64,000 bases of DNA from Leptobrachium leishanense. Taxonomy: Eukaryota; Chordata; Amphibia; Anura; Megophryidae. Below are positions 10,140 to 21,764 of this stretch, in pieces. Position numbers and translations under genes: made by a program. The stretch spans positions 67,963,997 through 68,027,996 of the forward strand of contig CM019067.1 of the NCBI GenBank assembly GCA_009667805.1, in the 5' to 3' direction. Every line of letters begins with the position of its first letter. The stretch's first letter is position 1. Under the pieces are notes generated by a model. That model did not search any database, was not told where the DNA came from, and saw nothing but the letters and a program-made list of their open reading frames with translations.

Positions 10140-12112
10140 TACAATGGAATAAATAAGAATACACATCACCCGCAATTTAACATATTAATCATATGGCTCT
10201 TGGGAAAATAATTAACAAGAAAAACACACATAAAACACAGCAATTTATTATAATTTCTTAGGCCATTAGTGTTTCTCCCTCATATGGCAATTAAGTGGAG
10301 GATGGTTTATTAATTTGAGACTATGTGGCATTGAACTATTGGATTCCTTCTTGTATCGCTCTCAAAAAGTGCAGCCGAGTATGGATGGTAGCCCTCTGTG
10401 GGATAGGTGGGTGCTCAATACCGGAAATACAGAGATTACTAGAGACCGGAAGTGCGTCACCCAAACACTGGAGGGGTCTTCGGTCACACAAAGAAATTGG
10501 ATATAATATTCTACTGATCGTCATTTTCAGTTTTTTCCATACGACAGCTTTTTTCCCTTTTCGGTGGATTCCATTTGGCAAACACTTTGTGTTTTTTGTT
10601 TCGTTGCATGTTTGTTTTTTTTTTTTTTAATTCTTTGTTAGGAAAGTTTGTGTTGACAAATTAGGACAAACGTGTGCAAAGATGGCCAAGTAGGGCCAGG
10701 AATGTCATCTAGTGACCCGCTTATGAAAAATAAAAAAGGCAAACAATAATCGTCTCAGTTCGACAGGTAGGAAAAAGAGTCCTCAAAGATGTCTCAGAAT
10801 ACATAGCAAAATAGGGGGGATCAGAAAAGTGTTCTCAGAAAAAGGTCGCAAAATAAAGGGAAGGAGGGGGCTCTCAAAAAATGAGATGAAAACAAAAAGG
10901 TACTGCAGGAGTAGGAGTGTCCTCAGCCAGGGAACATCAGCAAGGGCAACTACAACATCAGCCACAAAAAGACAAACAGTTCACACAAAAAGGTAAAAAA
11001 AGGGGGGTGTCCGTGTCCTCAGCATTGTGGAATGTCTCTCTACAGAAAGCGATGAAGTACTCTCAGCCAGTGTCCCTGAATAATCGTGGTCGCAAGACAG
11101 GTAGGGCATTGCAGGGCAGGCTAGGCCAATCGGTGAACCCACACCCCAAGAAGGGTAGGGTGGTCGGTAGGTCAAACAGGCTCCCTCGAAGGACACAGTT
11201 GACAAACCACCTCCAGGCCACCCCATTAGCTGCACTGGCTGCACCGTAGGACCAAGCTCGGCACTGCTTCCCCTCAGAGCTAGGCCCAATAGTCCCAGTC
11301 GGCGCCACTAGCACAGCCCTCAGTGGAAGCCCAATGGCAGTCATCTCCATGTCTGTCGGCTCAGCCCTGGCTTCACAGACATGTTTCCTGACCCCACTAC
11401 ACAGCGGGGAGGCCTTCTCCAAAGACAGAAAGCCCATGCGAGGCACTGGACCAAGGCAACCGAACGTAGCTCCCCACAGCTCACCATCAGCGTCGGCAAA
11501 AGAATCTTCAGCGCCCACATCCAGTGAATCAGCTCCCAGAACTGGTCCCCTCAGGGCCCCTGCGCCTCTGACAGCTCCAGTAACCGCCATCAGGTGCCTC
11601 TCGAAATTGGGCTCCCTTCGTCCTCTGAGAGAAGCTCTAGATAGCCTTCCAAGTGCGTGAGTGCAGCTTCCAGGCCTCTGGGGGGGTGGGTGTCACCATC
11701 CCACTCGCTCCTCTGTTGTCTCTGCTGCAGGGACATTGACATCAGCCAGCAGATGGGGGCCCTCCATCCATATGGCACTCGTGGAATGGCCACCCGGGTC
11801 AGAAATCTCTGCAGGGAGAGGCACACGGGGCAGTGCACCAAAAAGGAGTCAGGGAGAAGGCTCCAAGATGGTCGGCAGTCACTCTTTCGCCAGGGAACTG
11901 CAATAGCACCCATGTCTCAGCTCCGGAGGGGGGGACTACATGAACCCCAGAGCACTCCAACTGATGGCCAGCTGCTCCGGGACACCAAAATCGGGTAAAA
12001 TATAGGGGAATTCAGCGTAAAATCCACCTTTTGAAGCAGAAAAAAGTGGAGCTCCACCTAAGCATGTCTGCTCCCTTTCACAGCCGGCCACACCCCCCTC
12101 GTTGCATTTTTT
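10140..12112 (-). repeat. Unclassified GC-rich repeat, possibly 5' part of a LINE on the reverse strand
   Basis: Read in reverse, the segment opens at about 12112 with a GGGGGTGTGGCCGGCTGTG motif and contains open frames at 11913-11590 and 11590-11063. It has no recognisable endonuclease, coiled-coil or reverse transcriptase motif. The lower end is uncertain. The layout could be a LINE 5' UTR and ORF1 region, but this is a guess. Open frames on the opposite strand overlap and argue against confident coding. Confidence 0.25.
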
Positions 12113-12670
12113 TTAAACAAATATTAAAAAATATTCACTGTTCTTCCCCCGTCTCTCAGTTATGGATATTTCCAGCTCTTACACAGCTACCTCTAGCTTC
12201 TCGGATGCTCGTATGACTAATGCCTGATCACAAAGGTTTGTGGGATGGATGGTCTTTTCTATGTAGAATCAGGGCTGTATTACCTAGCATCCTTCCATCC
12301 TTCGTTAAGATACCGGGCATCTTAATACATAGAGAGTCAACGTCAGAAACACATTTCAACAATAGATCGGGCTTCAAATTCCCTTGTAAGTGGTAGGGTA
12401 ATCATCCGGACATTGACTGCAATTCTACTGTCAATGAAAAGCTAGCTGTAACAAATATCCTATACCTCACCTGTGTCCTTCAAAACCTTAGTATCTGGCA
12501 CCAATACAAAAATGTCTGGGAAAGGGAAACTCTCCCAGGGCGTGACATTGGCATAAGAGTGTTTCTTAAACATGTTTTTTCCATTGAGCAATTCTAAGAG
12601 ATTATCTATGTCTTCACAAAGTAGAGTAACTTCTTTGAATGTGATAATTTATTCAGCGCCATTGTGGTAT
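12113..12670. other. No feature recognised
   Basis: No coding frame, tandem array or terminal repeats that I can support. Confidence 0.4.
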
Positions 12671-13060
12671 TAGAAACATAGAAAAATGTCAGCAGATAAC
12701 AACCTTTCGGCCCATCTAGTCTGCCCAATTACATGGATACTTTACCTGGATTTATCTTTTGTTTAGGATAGCCTTATGCCTATCCCATGCTTGCTTAAAC
12801 TCAATCACTGTTTTGGCCTCTACCACTTCTACTGGAAGACTGTTCCATGTATCCACCACCCTCTCAGTAAAATAATGCTTCCTGATGTTACTTTTAAACC
12901 TTTGCCCCTCTAATCTAAGACTATGTCCTCTTGTTTTGCTATTTTGTTTCCTTTTAAATATACTCCCTTCCTCTACCTTGTGGATTCCCTTTACGTATTT
13001 AAATGTTTCTATCATATCTCCTCTGTCTCGTCTTTTTTCCAAGCTGTACATGTTATTCCT
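12671..13060 (-). mobile_element. CR1 LINE 3' fragment, reverse strand
   Basis: The reverse strand encodes the CR1 C-terminal tail with NMYSLEKRRDRGDMIETFK, GHSLRLEGQRFKSNIRKHYF and VVDTWNSLPVEVVEAKT. A stop is followed by the short 3' UTR with a 'gggcagactagatgggcc'-type block and the reversed tctatgtttct tail at 12671. It is severely 5'-truncated, as LINEs usually are. It is nearly identical in protein to the better copy at 37350-37928. It lacks the catalytic reverse transcriptase core. Confidence 0.85.
12752..13060 (-). pseudogene. CR1 reverse transcriptase C-terminal remnant
   Basis: About 100 codons covering the region after the reverse transcriptase thumb, with no catalytic residues. 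It is in frame with the stop shared by the copy at 37844-37846. Residues upstream of NNMYSLEK come from flanking sequence, so the frame's apparent start is not biological. Confidence 0.75.
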
Positions 13061-13650
13061 GGCTGTTCTACTACATATACTGTAATACATGTAATAAGCA
13101 TCTGTTGATGCTATAAATCATATATGAAATGTATTGTGTTTGCAAATTAATATCTGTACTTGAACATATTTACAGTAAAAATGGCAATTAGATCTTTTCT
13201 TTATTCATGCAGAAGTTAAATTCAGTTCTAGGGATTAATCCGGGAAAAGCTTATGCTCCACTAAATAGTTCCACATGGATCTTGGCTTCCAATGCAGCTG
13301 TTTTGGCCAAACGTCATAATGAAATGCAGTGATGTGTATTATTAATAAGGTTTGGAAAACATGTGGAACTTTTTTTTTACCCCCTGATCATTTGCGGAAA
13401 GCAAGAATGCAAAATCACTATCGCTTTACTTACCAGCAATTATCTTTGATGACTCCTACTTCGGCACGGGACTAAGCTGATAAGAGCATGCTTTCCGGTC
13501 AAGAGGGGGAGATGTCACAGACTCTTCTTTTATGGATAATTCGCTACAGTTAGGAAATTAATCATTAATGTAAATTGGGGAAACGCTGGTTTTAACATGC
13601 TGAATTGATTTGTTTGGTGAAAACCAACCAAAATGTCCTTGTATGATTTA
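13061..13650. other. No feature recognised
   Basis: AT-rich sequence without a supported gene or element. Confidence 0.4.
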
Positions 13651-13654
13651 TAGA

Positions 13655-14300
13655 CAGGGCTGCCATCCTAAATTTTGGGGCCCCATACTGAACCACCGGT
13701 CGGACCCCCCTTTCCACAGCTGGCTATTTCCATAAAAGAATTAAAAATAAAACAGTTTGGCCTGTTTTATTTTTACCTTATTTTACAAGAAGTGGGCGAA
13801 ATCCCTGGTGGATAAAGTGTGTTTCCTGGTGGGAGGTGTTCTCCTCTGCCCGGTGCAGACCATACTAATCGCTCCCTCAGTGATTACCCAGGGTGCTTTT
13901 ACCTGCCCCAGATGTCCTGGCCCACCGGTAAATTTCCTGGTATCCCGATAGGACAGTGCAGTTTGGCATGGAGAGGCCCTTACATCTGAGGCACCTTTTT
14001 TTTTTTTTGAGAAAGTATTTTACCAGGAAGGATACATTGAGATTTCTCTCATTTTCGAGTATGTCCTGGGTGGCGAGTATGTACCGTTAGGTGTCTTGCC
14101 CAAGGATACTTACTGGAGGGGTGCTCTTGCTGGGATCAAGCCCATGTCTCCACGGGCTCTCTCCACGCAGAGCAGTGATGATACCTCTACTCCACCCAGT
14201 CGGTACTCAAGTGACACAGCATTTTGTAAGAGCATGCGCCCCCTTCAGCCATTGGGCCTTTGAACATATCATGGGCTGTCACCCCCTGATGGCTGCCCTG
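13655..14300. mobile_element. hAT-like non-autonomous element with nested LINE tail
   Basis: Left end CAGGGCTGCCATC and right end GATGGCTGCCCTG are inverted repeats. The flanks are TTTATAGA (13647-13654) and TTTATAAA (14301-14308), 7 of 8 matching, as expected for a hAT target duplication. The termini match the element at 53734-55695, so both belong to one family. A reversed LINE 3' tail occupies about 13996-14210. There is no transposase. Confidence 0.7.
13996..14210 (-). mobile_element. 3' tail of the 2A-bearing LINE family, reverse
   Basis: After a poly-T run (reversed A tail) comes 'tttaccaggaaggatacatt', the complement of the 3' end of the LINE at 3830-8255. It continues with a cttgcccaaggatacttactgg block that also appears at 41836-41960. 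It is a truncated insertion with no coding frame. Confidence 0.65.
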
Positions 14301-14569
14301 TTTATAAATGAAACTTTCCGCATCAATCTTTTCTTTCGCTTAGCAAACCAATGACCTCTATTTCAGCAACCACTGCTACACATTTACTGTACAACTGAAT
14401 TAGACTTCAAAGGGGATCTAGACATCACATTAGACCTGAGTTCTCTCATGGACCACTTCATGGGCAATTTACTGTGCATAAGAGCCTGACTCACATCTAG
14501 ACCTATTAATGCAGACAGTACCTGCACTCCACAATAGCGCAAACTGCAAGAGAATAGGTGTTCACCTTA

Positions 14570-14994
14570 GGCTAGGGTCAGACTGAGGCAGTGCGAACGC
14601 GCGTGCAGCCGCACTTAATCACGGCCGCACTAGCAGCAGATGCCGGGCAATGACGGCCAATATACGATGTATGGTCGCACAAAAGTCCGGCTGCGCAACG
14701 CAAGTGGAAAATGAACGCATTTTTTCGAGAACGTGAAACCGCAGGTACTGACGTACAGAGTGCGCTGCGTCCGCTAGCGGCGAGTGTGCGTGATTAGGAG
14801 ACGTCAGACGCTGCTAATGTCCAGCCTACATAACGTCCAGACACAAAAAGAGTTTTATTGATGATCCGTACAAAATCACGGACGAAAATGCGCATAGTAT
14901 GACCGCGATTGCGTATTCCGTGAAAAAATGCGTCCATTCGTTCGAACGCACTTTTTCACAGACAACATAAAAATGCGTTCGTCTGACCCTAGCC
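14570..14994 (+). mobile_element. Family B Harbinger-like MITE, copy 1 (425 bp)
   Basis: Termini GGCTAGGGTCAGAC and GTCTGACCCTAGCC. Target duplication TTA on both sides (14567-14569 and 14995-14997). The TWA-type 3-bp duplication is characteristic of PIF/Harbinger elements. The body is CpG-rich with many CGCA motifs and has no coding capacity. It is the same length as copy 2 at 19406-19830. Confidence 0.85.
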
Positions 14995-15164
14995 TTAACT
15001 GAAGAGACCAACTTCCCCATAGTAATCCATTACCAAAAGATGGGGCTCGGCGCTTTATTGGAACACAGCAGCTTGCATTGACATTTCAGCACAAGCTTTT
15101 GTGAAGCTGCTATCTTCCAGTAAAGCTGCTGCATTGTAGTCAGTGCCGAAAATACTCTAGACCA

Positions 15165-15390
15165 GTAGTTCCCAACCGCGGTCCTCAGGTCAGGTTTTAA
15201 GGATCCCCTTGGGGAAATGCAGACTGAATCTGACAGTCACTAAGCAGCAATTCATATCCCGTGTGCTGTGCTTCAGATATCTGCAAACCTGGCCTGTTAG
15301 ACACGATGCTCAGACACTCTTTGAGCTGACTAGGTATCATAGAATATGCCGCTTCTAAACATCTGGGGTCCAAGGTTGCTGACCCCCCTT
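15165..15390. repeat. hAT-like repeat, both ends degraded
   Basis: Begins 'cagtagttcccaaccgcgg' and ends near 'ccaaggttgctgaccccc', resembling the left and right ends of hAT MITEs such as 18687-18822. The two ends do not pair well with each other and no 8-bp duplication is clear. Confidence 0.35.
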
Positions 15391-15735
15391 ATCTATACAT
15401 ATTTTGTACTCTGACCTAGATTCGCTCAAAGAGTTCTATATAAGACTTAGGGCCACCACTAGATTTATTGGTCCACATTTTATGCATTTAGTCGGCCCCC
15501 AGTTGGCTGATGATCATTCGATGTCCCCAGTCCCATCAGCCCCTGATGGCAGTCACCCTTTTCATGCCCTGATTAGCCAGCAATTTTACCTCTAATTTAT
15601 CTTTATGACTTACATGATGAAATGTGATTCTGTGGCAAACACTCGTTCCTCAGAACGCAATGTCCAGTCTGGAGAATTTTGTGAGTATTTGCAGTCATAG
15701 CATGTGCTGCATTTAATTCAGATTATGTGTAACTA
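15391..15735. other. No feature recognised
   Basis: No supported gene; the open frame at 15404-15595 has no known motif. Confidence 0.4.
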
Positions 15736-16100
15736 TAGGGGTTATTCAGAAAGCACAGAAATGTCAGTGAATTTTCGGTGCTTTCTGGTTCGGCACATGT
15801 CGGTGCGCTTTGGTGATTCCATTTCACCGATCCTGCGGTGAATTCGCTATTCACCACAGCGTCCCTGGAGTGCGCCGAACATGGAGTCACCAAATACCAG
15901 CGAACTGAACACCGAACGCACCGCAGACCAGCGAATGTCCCCGAACTTCAGAAAAAACAAAGGAACTCCGCTATTTTTCTAATAGCTGTTTAAACCAATA
16001 AAATCCATTAAAATGAGTCTAAATAAAGTCCTTTAAAAAAAATAATAAAAAGGTCCGTTACAAAATTTAAAAAACCCTCCTCTTAAAAATATACAAAATA
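15736..16100 (-). mobile_element. Family A2 fragment
   Basis: Starts with the shared terminus ATAGGGGTTATTCAGAAAGCAC and continues through a GC-rich CACCGAA-rich block into A/T tracts, like the right half of family A2 copies read in reverse (compare 59836 onward). The far end is missing. Confidence 0.55.
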
Positions 16101-16168
16101 CATAAATGGGTTCCAGAAAATAAATAAAAAGACGGTTTGCTGACACCCCAAAGTTATCTATAATGATA

Positions 16169-16350
16169 CAGGGTTATTCAGAGAGAGGTGAAAAGCAGGA
16201 GAATGGCTGGAGAATGGAAAATTCTAGGTCAAAATAGCCAATTTGGAAAGTGAGATAAATGGGAGAATTTTTCTGGTTTGGCTATTTTTACCTAGAATTT
16301 TCACTTCTCCAGTCATTGTCCTGCTTTTCACCTCTCTTTGAATAACCCTG
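16169..16350. mobile_element. Mini-A MITE, copy 1 (182 bp)
   Basis: Near-perfect palindromic element with ends CAGGGTTATTCAGAGAG and CTCTTTGAATAACCCTG and inner arms around GTGAAAAGCAGGAGAATG. Target duplication ATA on both sides. The termini match family A, suggesting mobilisation by the same transposase. Confidence 0.85.
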
Positions 16351-17200
16351 ATAGTTTAATAAGGATTTCACTATCAAATTGTCAGACTGCTAACAGGGTA
16401 ACTATATTGTCACCAGGAGAAGAAAAATAATATATATATATATATATCCGAAAATTCAATCGGAACACAGAAAAATTAGCAAATGGATAGCAAGAAATAT
16501 TGTTTTGTAATTATTTTATCATCACTATAATAAAAGCTTAACAAAGAAAAACAAATGGTGTAATCCTAATAATGTGCTCGTGTTAATGTGCTATTTGGGT
16601 CTGGTGGCTTCGTTCCAAGTGGACCTTTGTTCCCCATCCAGATAAAACCCATTCTGCACAGCTGACACTTTTGCCTTTGAAATACTTAACAAAATGAATG
16701 TTACAGAACAATCCTTCAGCTCCTTCTGTTGCAACATTGACATATTACAGAGGAACTGGTAGAAAAGTCATAATGGATAAATGTGAACTCCTGACATTTA
16801 ATGAACCATCTTGCACATATACTGAAAAAGAATGTTGTGGTCCTCTTCTATAAATGTATGTTTCTCTTTCGGCATTTTATAATTGCCTATACTATCTTTT
16901 ATTTATCTGAGTGTTTGCAGAGTTACAATAATATTATTTGATTAGTAAAGTGCCATCACGGTATATCACAGCTCTCAGCTCTAATGCCTTTAAAAGGCCA
17001 CTACCACCATAAAATGAAATGTCCTTATTGTGTTTATTTTATGTTGCTGATATCTTACACTTGCTTTTGTTTTTCTCTTGTATGTTTAATTAAGAAAATA
17101 TTTTACTCTATATGTATCACTGGGTGCACCAATTGTGTGACCTTTTGTGTTGTAAACCGCCCCCCATAACATCTTTACATCACTTGGTCCTCGCTATTAT
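16351..17200. other. No gene recognised; short (TA)n near 16428-16447
   Basis: AT-rich sequence with a small TA dinucleotide run. No protein motif. Confidence 0.4.
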
Positions 17201-17203
17201 TTT

Positions 17204-17795
17204 AGCTTTATTATTATTATTCTTTATTTATAGAGCACCAGCATATTCCGCAGCGCTGTACGATGGGCACAGTATGGACAGGGTAACAATACATTGAACA
17301 ACATTTTGACAAACCAGTACAGGAGACAACAAAGGCCTTATTCCCATAGGAACTTACAATCTAGAAGGGTTGGGGTGGAAAACGGATGAGAGGACTGCAA
17401 GGTTAGAGTGATGGACTGCAAGGTGAGAGTGATGGACTGCAAGGTGAGAGTGATGGACTGCAAGGCGAGACTGATGGACTGCAAGGTGAGAGTGATGGAC
17501 TGCAAGGCGAGAGTGATGGACTGCATGGTGAGAGTGATGGACTGCAAGGTGAGAGTGATGGACTGCAAGGTGAGAGTTATGGACTGCATGGTGAGAGTGA
17601 TGAACTTCAGGTGAGAGGGATGGACTGGTTGGGGCAGTGAGGTGTATCAGTGAGTCGGGTGGTAGGCTTGCCTTAATAGGAATGTCTTATGGGAGCATTT
17701 GAAGGAAGGGGAACTAGGGGAAAGCCGGACAGTACGAGGGAGAGCATTCCTGAGGATGGGGGCTGCGTGTGAGAAATCCTGCAGTCTATCATGAC
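17204..17795 (-). mobile_element. L2-type LINE 3' end, reverse, with embedded minisatellite
   Basis: Reverse complement of the 3' region of the L2 copy at 47586-48686: a reversed (ATT)n tail, 'ttccgcagcgctgtac', and 'aacttacaatctagaagggt'. Further in it has gtggtaggcttgcc and 'gagaaatcctgcag', matching the end of the L2 coding region. It is non-coding here. Confidence 0.75.
17397..17620. repeat. 21-bp minisatellite inside the L2 3' end
   Basis: About ten tandem copies of a 21-bp unit based on gatggactgcaaggtgagag. The unit length is a multiple of three, so both strands stay open (frames at 17338-17614). The seed gagaggactgcaagg is part of the L2 3' region itself, so the array grew in place. 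The frames are artefacts. Confidence 0.85.
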
Positions 17796-18686
17796 TTATT
17801 TCTTATCATATCTTATTTTCACTTCCTCCACCTAAAAGATTTCAGTTTGTTTTTCAATTGAGTTGTACAGTTTATAGGTGGAAAAAGTTCTGAAATGATT
17901 TATCTATTTCTCATATTTTACATCACAGATACCTGACATTTTGACAGGTGTGTGTAGACTTTTGCTATCCACTGTAGATATCCTCCCCCCCCCATTCTGC
18001 TTTTATGTAGATATGTGTACATATATGTATTTTAAAGAACTATGCAACGGTTTAATTATTTCTGGCATAAGCATAAGCTGAATATTAATTTTTGGACCTG
18101 GAATGCAGCAATATAGCAGCACATGTGCAGCAAACACAAAGCCATAGAATAAATATATAAGCTATGTCTTTGTAGAGTGATTATACCTCGTAAAGAGCAT
18201 TCTGAATCCTTTCATTAGTTAGAATTCCACAGTGGATTTGATTTTGTCATAACAACTTTCTGATGACTGTGAAAACTTGCTTTTTGTGTCCTAATGAGCG
18301 CTTCTTAAGCCTCGCATTCCAGCAGCGATTAGCGGGCCAGACAGAGATGGTCACAGTGGGAAAGGACTTTCAAGGCCGAGACATCACAGAGGGAAAACAC
18401 ACAAGTGTTGGGTTCACTGTCACCTGCCTTCACCTTTTGCAGATGCAAAAACTGAGCAAAATGCGAGAGATGTCAAAGAAATGCTCAATTAGCATGTGTA
18501 TCTGGTGATCAAAGGAGCGGAGCTGGCAGGTCGCTGAGCTACTGTGTTATATTAGTACAGAGGGAAGTGGGTGCCAGAGTAAATTATAATTCCAATTTTG
18601 CCCCTACTCCTAACCCTGGAAGCGTACCTTAAACTGTGATGGGGTTATGTATAAAGAAGAGCAAATTTCAAGAAAGTACTAAAGAG
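17796..18686. other. No feature recognised
   Basis: No supported coding or repeat structure. Confidence 0.4.
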
Positions 18687-18822
18687 CAGGGGTCAGCAAC
18701 CATGGTCTTCCAGATGTTATGGGACTACATACCCCATGATGCTCAGCCACTCATTAATCTGACTGAGTATAATGAGAAATGTAGTTCCAAAACATCTGGA
18801 AGGCCAAGGTTGCTGACCCCTG
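18687..18822. mobile_element. hAT-like MITE (136 bp)
   Basis: Ends CAGGGGTCAGCAACC and GGTTGCTGACCCCTG are perfect inverted repeats. Inner arms ccagatgtt / aacatctgg extend the pairing. Flanking octamers ctaaagag and ttatagag match at 6 of 8, consistent with an old hAT duplication. Confidence 0.75.
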
Positions 18823-19107
18823 TTATAGAGCAATCGGTAGCATCCACAATATAAATAGCATAGCTATGTATCATGATGACATTTCATCGAGAGTGTCACA
18901 TTTTTAAACTCACTCAGGCTAAACCAGAGCTTCATGTTGTGAAATTTTGGGCTAAAATCGAGGTATTTGATATTTTTCCAACGCTGGTGTAGGTTCATCT
19001 CGGCTCTTTGTTCATACAATGTAATAATGTGGTAATTTTGTATTCCGTTTTTAATTCTTCACGCTACGGTTTCATGAGTGCGCTTTAATATTTCTCTACC
19101 CATTGTA

Positions 19108-20244
19108 GGGCTCTATTACATTCTTCGCGCAAACGTTAACGCGTGCGCAAAAACGCATTAACGCGAGGGGCAAAACCCTTTGCGCAGAACGTCGTATTAC
19201 AACATCCGTGAAAAAAATGCACGTTAACGTCTAACGCGGGTGGACCTGCGCGAACCCTTTGCGAGCATACTGTACTTTGCGCGTCCTATACTTAACATTT
19301 TGAGCGCAAATGCGTTTGAGCGCTGGTACGCGGGTGGTATTACAATCTATGTGCAAATTTTAACGGACAACGCATAATTTTAACGTCTTTTAAAAGCTGG
19401 TGTTAGGCTAAGGTCAGACGAAAGCATTTTTAACGTGCGTTTAACCGCACGAAATCACAGCCGTGCTAGCAGCAAATGACGTCCAATGCCGGGTAACATA
19501 CGAAGAACGGCCGCACGAAAGGTCGTCCGCGCAACGCAAGTGGCAAACGAACGCATTTTTTCTAGAACGTCAAACCGCTACTACTGACGTACAGAGTGCG
19601 CTGCGTCCGCATAGCGGCGTGTGTGTGATTAGGAGACTTCAGACGCTGCTAATGTCCGGCCAACATAACGTCCAGACACAAAAAGTGTTTTATTGATGAT
19701 CCGTACAAAATCACGGACGAAAATGCACATCGTATGACCGCTATCGCGTATTCCGTGAAAAAATACGTCCATTCGTTCGAACGCACTTTTTCACGGACAA
19801 CGCGAAAAATGCGTTCGTCTGACCCTAGCCTTAATGGCAAATCCGTCCTGGCCGAAACCAGATACACCAGCACGGGAAAAAAAATACAGCAAAGTATAGT
19901 TACACATTCTACACATACCCAAACAATAAAATTGAGAAGTTGTGCGTGTTTTTATTATTGCTGCAGCATATATACTCAGATTGATTTTGACAGGCGCAAA
20001 AACTTAACGTGAGACAATTGTGGTTCTTGATTCTGATTGGCTGAATCGCGTGAAAAAAACAGTCCGCACACCGATTTCTGCGAGCACTTTCTTGCGCGTC
20101 TTTTTTACACTAGTTATTTTTTTAAATAAAAAATGCGCTCGGATTGTAATACCAGCGATAATTTACGCGCATTAACGTTTAACGCTTCGCGCACAAATTA
20201 ACGCGCTGCGCGAGCGTTTTTGCGCAAAGAATGTAATAGAGCCT
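19108..20244. mobile_element. Family C Harbinger-like element, copy 1, carrying a family B element
   Basis: Ends GGGCTCTATTACATTC and GAATGTAATAGAGCC. Target duplication GTA on both sides. CpG-rich arms are full of AACGCG and GCGCAAA motifs. A complete family B element (19406-19830) sits inside. Without it the length is about 709 bp, matching copy 2 at 44727-45432 (706 bp). No transposase frame. Confidence 0.8.
19406..19830 (+). mobile_element. Family B MITE, copy 2 (425 bp), nested in family C
   Basis: Ends GGCTAAGGTCAGACG and GTCTGACCCTAGCC with target duplication TTA (19403-19405 and 19831-19833). The body is closely similar to copy 1 at 14570-14994, including the 'aaaatcacggacgaaaatgc' block. 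Open frames across it (19463-19873) are artefacts. Confidence 0.85.
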
Positions 20245-20400
20245 GTAAACGTTACATGAGGGTTTGGGTCCATAAATATCACAATAATCAATCATTTTCC
20301 CTAATGCCAGGCGAGACAGTGAATAATACTATACAGACAAATGTTATAGGGATCAAAAATGCCACAGATGCAGTTTTATTTTTGCAGATGCAGACTAATA

Positions 20401-21320
20401 GGGTTATCCAAAGAGATCCGAATTGCTTGAGAAAGGTAACTGAACGCTGAAAATCAGGGTTCGGTTACCTTTCCTGGCCATTCGGCTATCCAGAGAGCAG
20501 GCAATTCGCCAAATCCTGGCGAATTGCCTGCACATACGGTGCCTGTTCGGTGCCTGTTTGAGGGCAGTGAAATCCCCATGAAAAAGCACTGCTTCGGCTA
20601 TTCAGAGAACACAAACCAGCAGTGAAAGGTTCCCCTAATGCCCTGCCGTTCGGTGGTTTAATTCGGCAAATTTATTCAGGAGAATCCCATAGACTTCAAT
20701 GTTAAAAATATTCCCGTTTTAATTCAATATCTAATAAACCGTTCATTATAAAATTCTGCAGCAAAAAGTCTCTTTATTTATAGATTTTTTAGGATACTTT
20801 AAGCATTTTTCTTAATTTTTTTTTATTTTTTTTAAAAGTCAGATTTTTTTTTTTTTTTTTTAAGTTTACTTATTTTTTCTGTAACAGCCCTTTTTATTAT
20901 CATTCCCTGGACCTCATATGTAAATTTCAGACATTTTCGCTCAGTAGTTTCTTTACAAACAGCGTTTCATTTTCACAGATTCATACAAACGGTTTTGCTA
21001 ATTTATTCACTGCCTCCTCTGCGTCTCAGCTGCTTCGGCTCTGTGTGATTCGGCTCCTGTTTGGCTGCTTCGCTGCATGTGATCGGCTCCTGCTCGGGTT
21101 TTTCGAAAGTTAATCCAGATGTTTGTGCGGGTTTTCGGCGTGCATTCGGTTAGTTTTCGTCAGGTTTGCGGCAGCTTTTCCCTGCAATTCGGGGACCCTG
21201 TGGTGTTTGCTGAATACACCGCAGGGTCACCGAAATGGGATCAGCAAAAGGAACCGAATTGAAGAGAACGAAAAGTCACCGAACGTGCGGTGACTTTTCG
21301 AATCTCTTTGGATAACCCTG
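20401..21320. mobile_element. Family A element, second near-complete copy
   Basis: Same structure as 4661-5570: left hairpins, AT-rich middle, right hairpin CGAAAAGTCACCG/CGGTGACTTTTCG, and right terminus GGATAACCCTG. Flanking ATA occurs on both sides (20398-20400 and 21321-21323) if the first two terminal bases are lost on the left. About 920 bp, non-coding. Confidence 0.8.
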
Positions 21321-21760
21321 ATAGAGTTGGTTTTTGTTAACTTCATTTTAACAGATTTTGTAAAGAAAGTCACGAACCGCCAGCGTGAGGGCTGCGTGTG
21401 GTCAATAAATACTGTGATGGATTATGGGCATCATAGGCCTGAAGCTGAAAATTTGGGGTTGTCGTCTCTTCCATCCCTCTCACCCACCCCACTGCCCTTT
21501 AGCCCCATCCCTCTTACCCACACTGTGCCTTTGTCTCACCCCACAGATCACCAGACGTGTCAATTCTGGCAAGTCTACGATTAGGTGAGATGGGGCATGG
21601 ATACCTAGGGGACATGACGTGATGCAGCTTGCATGTCACATTGGCGTATATGCTGCGGATGACCAGCTGCCCGGCCAAGCAGGAAATCGAGGCTGATCAT
21701 ACATGAGAGCTGCATACAGCGCTCGTGTATTGGCTTTTAAATGCACTTATTTCAACCATT
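21321..21760. other. No gene recognised
   Basis: The frame 21327-21584 has no known motif. Confidence 0.4.
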
Positions 21761-21764
21761 CAAG

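Noticed and set aside
10917..11998. Host gene or CpG island in the GC-rich block
   Set aside because: Overlapping frames on both strands, no conserved domain, and no clear splice-flanked exon; left as an unclassified repeat.
15165..15390. Complete hAT element
   Set aside because: The two ends resemble different hAT families and no 8-bp duplication is visible; kept only as a low-confidence repeat.
16428..16447. TA-rich run as a promoter element
   Set aside because: Simple dinucleotide repeat with no associated transcript or gene.
17338..17614. MDCKVRV heptapeptide-repeat protein
   Set aside because: Translation of a 21-bp tandem array within an L2 3' end; the opposite strand is equally open.
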